The notes under the pieces are model-generated. The model had not been told where the DNA came from. It saw only the letters and a list, made by a program, of their open reading frames with translations, and did not search any database. The translations under genes and the position numbers were made by a program. Positions 55,368-61,654 of a stretch of 64,000 bases of DNA are shown in pieces. Numbering within the stretch: the first letter of the stretch is position 1; each line of letters begins with the position of its first letter. Source of the stretch: a virus; IMG/VR virus record IMGVR_UViG_3300032088_001800, positions 62,001 to 126,000 of that record; one strand, 5' to 3'.

Positions 55368-56210
55368 ATGGCTAAATTTGATTTTCCAACATCACCAAGT
55401 GTGAATGACGTATATACATCAAATAATACAACTTGGCAATGGGACGGAACAGCATGGAATGTTGTGACTACATCAGCACCTTTAGCGGCACAGAATGTTT
55501 GGACAACAATTAATTCAGATAGCGGCCAAACAAGTGCTAATACTACAAGCGATGAACTTACTATTACAGGCGGAACTGATATAGGTACTGCTATAGTAGG
55601 AGATGTAATTACAATTAACTACACAGGTTCAGGCGGCGGTGGAGGCGGAAGCAGTTATACAAACTCTGATGTTGATACACACTTGAATACATCTTCAGCA
55701 AGCACCAATGAAATACTAAGCTGGAACGGCAGTGACTATGCATGGGTAGCTGACCAAACTGGTAGTGGTGGCGGTGGTGGCTCTAGTACATTTAGTGGTA
55801 CTACTGATGCTACAGCAGCAGGACTAAATGTTGCTAAAATATATGAACCTGCTATAGCTATGTTACGAGTTGATAATGTAGGAGCAACTTCTTATACTTT
55901 TGAACCGCATTATTTAGGTAATAATCCTACAATATATGCACTAAGTGGCACAACAATTGCATTTGATTTGACTAATGTTGGCGGACATCCTTTTGAAATA
56001 CAAGACGGATCAGGAACAGCATATAACACAGGTGTTGTTCATGTCAGTACAACAGGAACAGTTACAACTGGTGCAGCAGCCCAAGGTAATTCAAGCGGGG
56101 TGTTATATTGGAGAATACCAGAAACACTATTTGGATCATATAGATATCAATGCCAATCTCATGTTTCAATGGTTGGTGCAATTAGCCTTAAAAGACTAAG
56201 CGTTATTTGA
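55368..56210 (+). CDS. Fibre-type protein with C-terminal cupredoxin-like domain
   Basis: 280 residues. N-terminal FPTSPSVNDVYTSNNTTWQW is a common phage structural motif, then Gly-rich linkers. The C-terminal 110 residues resemble a cupredoxin: PTIYALSGTTIAFDLTNVGG with His in GGHPFEIQDG, and YQCQSHVSMVGAISL giving Cys, His and Met. The same C-x2-H-x2-M spacing occurs in the fibre at 47089-48630. The domain may be a structural descendant without copper. It converges with the - strand neck operon; the last 15 bases overlap the opposing gene. Confidence 0.75.
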   Translation: MAKFDFPTSPSVNDVYTSNNTTWQWDGTAWNVVTTSAPLAAQNVWTTINSDSGQTSANTTSDELTITGGTDIGTAIVGDVITINYTGSGGGGGGSSYTNSDVDTHLNTSSASTNEILSWNGSDYAWVADQTGSGGGGGSSTFSGTTDATAAGLNVAKIYEPAIAMLRVDNVGATSYTFEPHYLGNNPTIYALSGTTIAFDLTNVGGHPFEIQDGSGTAYNTGVVHVSTTGTVTTGAAAQGNSSGVLYWRIPETLFGSYRYQCQSHVSMVGAISLKRLSVI

Positions 56211-56474
56211 TTTACTATAATCGTCAAGCAACTTTCTAGCTTGAGCTCTTATAATATTCATCTGTGTTCTTGGCTCTTGCATCAAAGCAGGCGTAATATG
56301 ACCATTAGGATTAGTAGTATGACCGACATCAATCATGTCAACTAATTCAACTAACTTGTCAGTAAGCATATTTAGGTCTGCTTTAATTTTTTGATCTTTA
56401 ACTTTCTTTGCAGAATCTCTAAGCGTCTTTACTTCTTGTATATGCTTAGAATGTTTTTGTAATTTAGGTAACAT
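56196..56474 (-). CDS. Small helical protein of the neck operon
   Basis: 92 residues, two or three predicted amphipathic helices (ADLNMLTDKLVELVDMI; QMNIIRAQARKLLDDY) with a Gly/Pro turn between. Similar short helical proteins occur beside neck genes in marine T4-like phages, function unknown. The start is two bases after the cupin stop. TATAAATA occurs 116-123 bases upstream on this strand inside the cupin gene (56590-56597), but it may be coincidental. Confidence 0.6.
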   Translation of the reverse strand: MLPKLQKHSKHIQEVKTLRDSAKKVKDQKIKADLNMLTDKLVELVDMIDVGHTTNPNGHITPALMQEPRTQMNIIRAQARKLLDDYSKSNNA

Positions 56475-56476
56475 CT

Positions 56477-56833
56477 TTATTCCTTAACTCCTGAGGGCAC
56501 AATATAAAATTCATCATTCTCTACACTATTACTTACTTCTGATATACTACTTTGAGCATTTAGTGCAGTAAGCTGGTAGGGCTTATTTGTATTTATATTA
56601 AATGTAGAGCCTTCTGTTAGTTCAATATCGTACATTTGACCATCTGCTGTATCAATATGCCTTAATTGAAATGTACCTGAATTTACAAAAAACGTTTTCA
56701 ATGTATTGTTATGATATTGCATAGGTGTTCTACTACCTGCTTCTTTAAACACTAAAATCTTACCTTTGTATAATTCAGTATTTGCCCAAACTATTTCATT
56801 ACCCCATTCATGTTGTACAACATTGCCGTCCAT
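56477..56833 (-). CDS. Small cupin-fold protein
   Basis: 118 residues. Motif YHNNTLKTFFVNSGTFQLRH (near residue 40-60) resembles cupin motif 1, though G-x5-H-x-H is not complete. The following ELTEGSTFNINTNKPYQLTA resembles motif 2, also without the usual His. A binding or isomerase activity is therefore uncertain; a loss of metal ligands is possible. It sits between Nudix and a helical protein in the neck operon. The start overlaps the Nudix stop region by one base. Confidence 0.65.
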   Translation of the reverse strand: MDGNVVQHEWGNEIVWANTELYKGKILVFKEAGSRTPMQYHNNTLKTFFVNSGTFQLRHIDTADGQMYDIELTEGSTFNINTNKPYQLTALNAQSSISEVSNSVENDEFYIVPSGVKE

Positions 56834-57267
56834 TACAAATATCCTATTAATTTAAAAACTGTATCTAATTTTGTTAAGTTTGTTTTGCTAGTAAGTGTAT
56901 TTCTTAATCCGTGATGTAATGGCTTAGGCCATTTTCCTAATTCGACCCAAGCATAACCATTGTGTTCACTATTAAGTACAGGTAAAAACTCGTTGTCAAT
57001 AACACACAAATATGTATGAAACAAGAACATTTCGTCATTAGATATAAATGTTTCTAATGGAATAGTTTTTTTGATTTCAGGCAACGACCCTATTTCTTCT
57101 ACAATTTCTCGCTGTAGTCCTTCCCAAGGTGTTTCTACACCTTCGTTGGTTCCGCCAACAAGTCCCCACATATTACTACGTTTACCGTTAGCTCTATGTA
57201 GAAGTAAGAATCTTTTTGTAGATAACGAATAGAATAGTGCTCCGCTACAGATTATTTTTTCACTCAT
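56833..57267 (-). CDS. Nudix hydrolase
   Basis: 144 residues with an intact Nudix box G-x5-E-x7-R-E-x2-E-E-x-G: GTNEGVETPWEGLQREIV followed by EEIG (about residues 38-60). Nudix enzymes hydrolyse nucleoside diphosphates linked to another group, such as oxidised nucleotides, NAD-type dinucleotides or RNA 5' caps. NGKRSNMWGLVGG before the box and LWVELGKWP-like AWVELGKWPKP after it fit the small MutT-like group. The start is eight bases after gp15, so it is likely expressed late with neck genes. Substrate unknown. Confidence 0.93.
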   Translation of the reverse strand: MSEKIICSGALFYSLSTKRFLLLHRANGKRSNMWGLVGGTNEGVETPWEGLQREIVEEIGSLPEIKKTIPLETFISNDEMFLFHTYLCVIDNEFLPVLNSEHNGYAWVELGKWPKPLHHGLRNTLTSKTNLTKLDTVFKLIGYL

Positions 57268-57275
57268 AAAAATAA

Positions 57276-58697
57276 TTATCCGTAGAGGTCTACTCTCCAG
57301 CTTCCTATTGGATATTCACCGTCAACACTTGCAAACCAAGATCCGTTGCTAAATCGGTATTGAACACCAGTAGTTAAATTTGTAGTATAAGAAGTTTCAG
57401 TAACTTCACTAGAATCAAATACTATACTCCAATTCGTGCCGCTCCATTCAACTATATCATTAGCATCGGCTACAAAATTAACACCACCAGCATTTTGCCA
57501 AGCAGCAGGACCTTCTGTATTATCAGCGTCACCTATAGATTCTAATAATAGTATACGTGTTCCGGCTACCTTTACTGAAGTAGGATTAAATGTAAGAGGA
57601 TCAATAATATAATCAATACTTGTACGGTCGCCATTTGGACCACTTATAACAGTATCGTCTGGAAAACTATCTTCGTCCCAATTAATAATTAATTTAGTTT
57701 CGTCTAGTGTGTTAATACCTATAGTACCTGTAATTAGTACATTAGTATCTTTGTTAGTTAAGAAAATTCTAGAAATATCTGCTTTATATGTTCCTGGTAA
57801 GTTTTCAACTAATCCTCGCCAACTGTATTGACCAACAGCACCTCTTGCAATAATTTGTGCTACGTTTCCAGATACATATACACCCATTCTTTGATAGTTA
57901 GTATTGGCCATTTGATCAGCAACTTCTGTAGTAGTTTTTGTACCATAATCACCAGTAGTTGAGCCTGGCGTTGGAAAGTCGTCGTAAGCTGATAGTTCTG
58001 GAAAACTTTCACCTAAATCAATAGTACCTTTATTTTCATCAAACATACTTGTAATAATATTTGTAATAGCACCCATACGTTTAACTTTTGCTGGAGGACT
58101 AATATAAATTGGCGCACTTAGTGTAAGTGTTGCTATATCAATTTCGCTGTCAACTCCAACTGGAATACTTCTATTTGTAAATTGTAAGTTTTCTAAATTT
58201 ACAACTGATAAACTTGTCCAGTCTATATAATTATCTGTAGTTTGTATTTCCAAACTAGGATTAAATAATACTAATATTTGTTCTAGTATTTGTAACTTTT
58301 GATCAGTATTACTAGTCCAAATATCTACATTGACACGTAGTAAATATGGTGTCGGCATAATTCTTTCTATAGTAAAACTTTTGCCTTTGTAATTATCATA
58401 TTCTTCATTTTCGTCATTGTATGCACGTTCAACTATATTTGTTTTTCTAACATAGGTTGCATCTGCAAGTCTGTCTCTATCCATTTCAAGTGCAGTAATA
58501 TAAACTGCCATACGTGGCGCACTAGGTAATTTATTTTCACTATTATCTCTAATAATATTTGAAACTTGTCGTGTAAGATCACCGTACATAACAGGTACTT
58601 GCTTTAATGTACCATCCATGTCAATTGAAAAATTACTACATAGTCTAATTACTTGTGTAATATATCTTCTAATTTGTCCGTCATAAAAATGCAGCAT
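57276..58697 (-). CDS. gp15: Tail completion/sheath stabiliser, gp15-like
   Basis: 473 residues; T4 gp15 is 272, so the C-terminal half is an extension. The first 220 residues follow T4 gp15: HFYDGQIRRYITQVIRLCSN (T4 has a similar YFYNSSFRRYATLMGDLFSN opening), QVPVMYGD, PRMAVYIT, and TPYLLRVNVDIWT followed by a QILEQILVLFNPSL strand. The C-terminal 250 residues are unlike T4, beta-rich and Asn/Asp/Thr-rich. gp15 caps the contractile tail and meets gp13/gp14 at the neck. TAATG overlap with gp14. Encoded opposite to gp13 and gp18. Confidence 0.85.
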   Translation of the reverse strand: MLHFYDGQIRRYITQVIRLCSNFSIDMDGTLKQVPVMYGDLTRQVSNIIRDNSENKLPSAPRMAVYITALEMDRDRLADATYVRKTNIVERAYNDENEEYDNYKGKSFTIERIMPTPYLLRVNVDIWTSNTDQKLQILEQILVLFNPSLEIQTTDNYIDWTSLSVVNLENLQFTNRSIPVGVDSEIDIATLTLSAPIYISPPAKVKRMGAITNIITSMFDENKGTIDLGESFPELSAYDDFPTPGSTTGDYGTKTTTEVADQMANTNYQRMGVYVSGNVAQIIARGAVGQYSWRGLVENLPGTYKADISRIFLTNKDTNVLITGTIGINTLDETKLIINWDEDSFPDDTVISGPNGDRTSIDYIIDPLTFNPTSVKVAGTRILLLESIGDADNTEGPAAWQNAGGVNFVADANDIVEWSGTNWSIVFDSSEVTETSYTTNLTTGVQYRFSNGSWFASVDGEYPIGSWRVDLYG

Positions 58698-59860
58698 TAG
58701 TTATCCGCCTTTGGTTTAAGTGCTTTTGATAAACTCTGTCTTTCTTCAATTGTTTCACCATTAATGTCATTTGTAGCTTCGTTGTTAATAAATTGTGTTT
58801 TGTAGGTATTTCTTACAATCTCATTGCTCATTGTCATTCTTACATCTTGTGCTTGATTAACCCATTTTCTGCCATCATATCTAAATAATCTATTTGGCAA
58901 GAAGTCTGACCTTAAAAAATAGTCGCCTTGTTCAGCTTGCCGTGGAAATTGTATACCCATACCGTAAGGAGCTCCGTTTGGCGCATCTTTTGTGCCTAAC
59001 AAATAGCCACTATATCCTGCTCTATCTGGACGATCAGTAACTTCAGATGCATCAGTTGAAATATTACTTGCATCTAAATCAGCATCGTCTGCTGTCTTAA
59101 GATTAACAGTACCGTCATCATTATATGCAACAGAATAGTAATGACTTATATCATACCCACTAAGTGGAGCATCTGCTTCTGCTTGTTGTACTACAGCATT
59201 ATTAATTTGCATCTCTTTTTCATATGTTGACAGAACATCTCTAAGAGTATTGCCGCCTGGCTCCTCTTCATTAGCAGGTAAGTCTAATATATCTTTAAAT
59301 TCTTGTCCATCGTATATTTGCTTTAATTTAAGTCTATATAGATGCGGATACCAAGTTGGCGAAAAGCCTTCTGCTGCACGATTAACATCTTCAACTACAT
59401 AGAATCTTTTAAGTGCAACACTATAATCATTTTCTGCGTATTCGTCCTTCAAATGCGGCAATTCGATGACATCACCTGACATAATTTTCCTACCAAGGGT
59501 CTTTACACTACTGTTAATGTGTATAGTCATCATCAATGTATCATTACTTAGAAATAATCCAAATTGACTTAAATCAAAGTCAATATCTTGAACATTGTAA
59601 ATAGCTCGCATTTCATAAATATCCGGATCATATTTTCTATCTCTATTTTCAAGAAATAATAGATCCTGTATATTAGATTCTGATGACTGATCATACCTTG
59701 GTTGGTCAGCAGTTGCATCTGATTCATCAGGGTTTGATGCTCCAATATACTTGTGTATATTGATATCTGTACCACCAATAGTAAACATCTCTAGAATTTG
59801 ATTATCTAGAAATTTGTAATCAGCGCCACGTTCGGGTTTGTATAATGATAGTCTTGGCAT
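58697..59860 (-). CDS. gp14: Neck protein, gp14-like
   Basis: 387 residues from ATG 59860. Two more residues from ATG 59866 are possible, but that codon lies in the promoter palindrome. Features I associate with gp14 of marine T4-like phages: MPRLSLYKPERGADYKFLDN at the start, NIQDLLFLENRDRKYDPDIY, DIDFDLSQFGLFLSNDTL, GRKIMSGDVIELPHLKD and EGFSPTWYPHLYRLKLKQ. Residues 200-350 are less conserved-looking. gp14 joins the head to the tail with gp13. The predicted transcript begins at the ATG itself. Confidence 0.82.
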   Translation of the reverse strand: MPRLSLYKPERGADYKFLDNQILEMFTIGGTDINIHKYIGASNPDESDATADQPRYDQSSESNIQDLLFLENRDRKYDPDIYEMRAIYNVQDIDFDLSQFGLFLSNDTLMMTIHINSSVKTLGRKIMSGDVIELPHLKDEYAENDYSVALKRFYVVEDVNRAAEGFSPTWYPHLYRLKLKQIYDGQEFKDILDLPANEEEPGGNTLRDVLSTYEKEMQINNAVVQQAEADAPLSGYDISHYYSVAYNDDGTVNLKTADDADLDASNISTDASEVTDRPDRAGYSGYLLGTKDAPNGAPYGMGIQFPRQAEQGDYFLRSDFLPNRLFRYDGRKWVNQAQDVRMTMSNEIVRNTYKTQFINNEATNDINGETIEERQSLSKALKPKADN

Positions 59861-59865
59861 ATACA

Positions 59866-59879
59866 TATTTAGCTAAATA
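59866..59879. promoter_or_regulatory. Palindromic bidirectional late promoter TATTTAGCTAAATA
   Basis: A perfect 14-base palindrome gives GCTAAATA on both strands. + strand: motif 59872-59879, predicted start 59885 at GGAG, ATG at 59896. - strand: motif 59873-59866, predicted start 59860, which is the gp14 ATG. Use in both directions is inferred from sequence and gene placement. Confidence 0.72.
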
Positions 59880-59895
59880 CTAATGGAGAATATAT

Positions 59896-60654
59896 ATGTC
59901 GAATTTAGTAACTCAGAAACAAGAAGTGTTTGATTATGTTAATGCCTTCCTCGGAGGTGGCATGATTGATGTCGAACTTGATCCAATACATTATGAAACA
60001 GCTTTGCAAAAGGCATTGAGTCGCTTTAGACAGCGTTCAGATAATTCAGTAGAAGAATCATACTTGTTTATGCCCACAGTGGTAGACCAAAATGAATATA
60101 CATTGCCGCATGAAGTAATGGAAGTACGAAAGTTATTTCGTAGATCAATTGGTTCACGAACCGGCGGCGGAGATGGCGGTAGTTTATTTGAACCCTTTAA
60201 CTTAGCATATACAAATACATACTTGCTGTCAGGATCTAAAATGGGAGGTCTAGCAACATATGATATGTTCTCTCAACACCAAGAACTAGTAGGTAGAATG
60301 TTTGGATCATTTATTGAGTTTACTTGGAATAATACAACTAAAAAATTAACATTACTACAACGCCCTAGAGCAGAAGAAACGCTACTAATATATGCATACA
60401 ACTTACGTCCTGATTCAGAATTATTAAACGACTATCTAGCAAAACAATGGATTAAAGATTATACATTAGCAGGCTGTAAATATATGTTAGGCGAAGCACG
60501 TAGTAAGTTTGCTACTATTGCTGGACCACAAGGTGGTTCTACCTTAAACGGAGAAACACTCAAAGCAGAAGCACAAGCTGAAATGGAAAAGCTAGAACAA
60601 GAAGTAGGACTAGCAGTTGCAGGCGGAACTGGATACGGATTCTTAATCGGATAA
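59896..60654 (+). CDS. gp13: Neck protein, gp13-like
   Basis: 252 residues. Family-like features: VFDYVNAFLGGGMIDVELDP, LQKALSRFRQRSDNSVEESY, a mid-protein block FGSFIEFTWNNTTKKLTLLQ and a C-terminal helix region KQWIKDYTLAGCKYMLGEAR ending in GGSTLNGETLKAEAQAEM. These match head-tail connector/gp13-like proteins of marine T4-like phages as I remember them; similarity to T4 gp13 itself is weak by eye. Divergent from gp14 with a shared palindromic promoter. GGAG precedes the ATG. Confidence 0.75.
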   Translation: MSNLVTQKQEVFDYVNAFLGGGMIDVELDPIHYETALQKALSRFRQRSDNSVEESYLFMPTVVDQNEYTLPHEVMEVRKLFRRSIGSRTGGGDGGSLFEPFNLAYTNTYLLSGSKMGGLATYDMFSQHQELVGRMFGSFIEFTWNNTTKKLTLLQRPRAEETLLIYAYNLRPDSELLNDYLAKQWIKDYTLAGCKYMLGEARSKFATIAGPQGGSTLNGETLKAEAQAEMEKLEQEVGLAVAGGTGYGFLIG

Positions 60655-60659
60655 AACGG

Positions 60660-60688
60660 TTGACATACTGGCTTATGTAGTATATACT
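60660..60688 (+). promoter_or_regulatory. Sigma-70-type promoter of dNMP kinase
   Basis: TTGACA at 60660-60665, a 17-base spacer and TATACT at 60683-60688. Consensus host-type (early) promoter. Confidence 0.88.
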
Positions 60689-60716
60689 GTAAAGTATATT
60701 CAATAAGGAGTCGTTA

Positions 60717-61262
60717 GTGTTACCCAAACTATTAGTCGTAGGACATGGCCGTCACGGCAAAGATACTGTATGCGAAATGCTAGAAGCATACGGATACACA
60801 TTTCAATCATCAAGTAAATTTTGTTCAGAACTTTTTATCTATAAAGATTTAAAAGAACAATACGGGTATGCCAACGAAGAAGAATGTTATACAGATAGAC
60901 ATAATCATCGTACTGAATGGTACAATATGATACATAATTATTGTAGTGATGATTTAGCAAAGTTAGGACGTAACCTATTTGCTAAACATGACATTTATTG
61001 TGGACTACGAAACAAGCGTGAATTTTTTGCAATGCAAAATGAAGAAATATTTGATTATGCTATATGGGTAGATAGAACAGACCATTTACCTTTAGAAAGT
61101 TATCAGTCAATGAGCATTGAACAATGGATGTGTAATTATACTATTGATAATAATGGTACGTTAGATAGACTAGAAAAAAATGTTGATACACTAATCAAAA
61201 CAATATTTAAAAATCAGGGCGTAAGTCTCCCTGTTTCCACACAGCTCCCTCTTTTTGTATAA
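60717..61262 (+). CDS. Deoxynucleoside monophosphate kinase-like (T4 gene 1-like)
   Basis: 181 residues from a GTG start with AAGGAG at 60704-60709. A Walker-A-type loop G9-H-G-R-H-G-K15-D-T17 lies right at the N-terminus, as in T4 gp1. Helical segments and WVDRTDHLPLESYQSMSIEQ follow. It phosphorylates dNMPs to dNDPs for replication. The last 19 residues are read from the strand opposite to the conserved end of the HNH-like gene, with which it overlaps by 56 bases. It has an early-type promoter although it lies among late genes, in line with a metabolic role. Confidence 0.85.
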   Translation: MLPKLLVVGHGRHGKDTVCEMLEAYGYTFQSSSKFCSELFIYKDLKEQYGYANEEECYTDRHNHRTEWYNMIHNYCSDDLAKLGRNLFAKHDIYCGLRNKREFFAMQNEEIFDYAIWVDRTDHLPLESYQSMSIEQWMCNYTIDNNGTLDRLEKNVDTLIKTIFKNQGVSLPVSTQLPLFV

Positions 61263-61542
61263 CACGCTGACAATTAGCACAAACTGTTTTTAAATTACTA
61301 GGTCTACAATTATTAAGATCACCGTCTATGTGGAACACATTAAACTGTTCTTGGTGCTTACTTGTATAACTACATTTTTCACAAATGTTCTTTTTGATAT
61401 AACCTTTTTGTTTCCATTTAGGTATGCCGTGACCTATTCCGTTACGCAAGCAAGTTTCGCACAACTTACGATAATATACTTTATTGTGTTTTTTATAATT
61501 TATTGCTGCCGGACGTTGCCCGCATTTACATAATGGACGCAT
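61207..61542 (-). CDS. HNH/endonuclease VII-like zinc protein
   Basis: 111 residues. Paired cysteines C5-x-C7, C28-x2-C31, C54-x2-C57 and a later C-x2-C (TVCANCQRV), with an HIDGDLNNCRPSNL segment. This layout is typical of HNH/EndoVII-like nuclease proteins carried as single genes by phages; H-I-D-G-D and N-N-x-R-P-S-N-L form the beta-beta-alpha metal site. It lies alone on the opposite strand between + genes, as expected for a homing-type insertion, though no interrupted gene is seen here. Confidence 0.8.
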   Translation of the reverse strand: MRPLCKCGQRPAAINYKKHNKVYYRKLCETCLRNGIGHGIPKWKQKGYIKKNICEKCSYTSKHQEQFNVFHIDGDLNNCRPSNLKTVCANCQRVIQKEGAVWKQGDLRPDF

Positions 61543-61583
61543 ACTTGTATTTACCTCACCTTTTCGATACCTTTTTCGGTGTG

Positions 61584-61592
61584 ATTATAGCA
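61584..61592 (-). promoter_or_regulatory. Extended -10 promoter for the HNH-like gene
   Basis: On the - strand TGCTATAAT forms an extended -10 element 42 bases before the ATG; no good -35 is present. Confidence 0.5.
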
Positions 61593-61610
61593 CTGATTTG
61601 TTCAAGACGT

Positions 61611-61618
61611 GCTAAATA
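61611..61618 (+). promoter_or_regulatory. Late promoter GCTAAATA of gp18
   Basis: GCTAAATAC is identical to the gp13-side promoter at 59872. Predicted start 61624, then ATAGGAG and ATG at 61655. Confidence 0.75.
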
Positions 61619-61654
61619 CATGTAATACAACAACCGTCCAATAGGAGAATCAAT

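Noticed and set aside
56590-56597. TATAAATA on the - strand inside the cupin gene
   Set aside because: It falls in coding sequence with no constant spacing to the next start; kept only as a remark.
61207-61542. HNH-like gene as part of a self-splicing intron
   Set aside because: It is on the opposite strand between complete genes, and no interrupted reading frame or intron core was seen.
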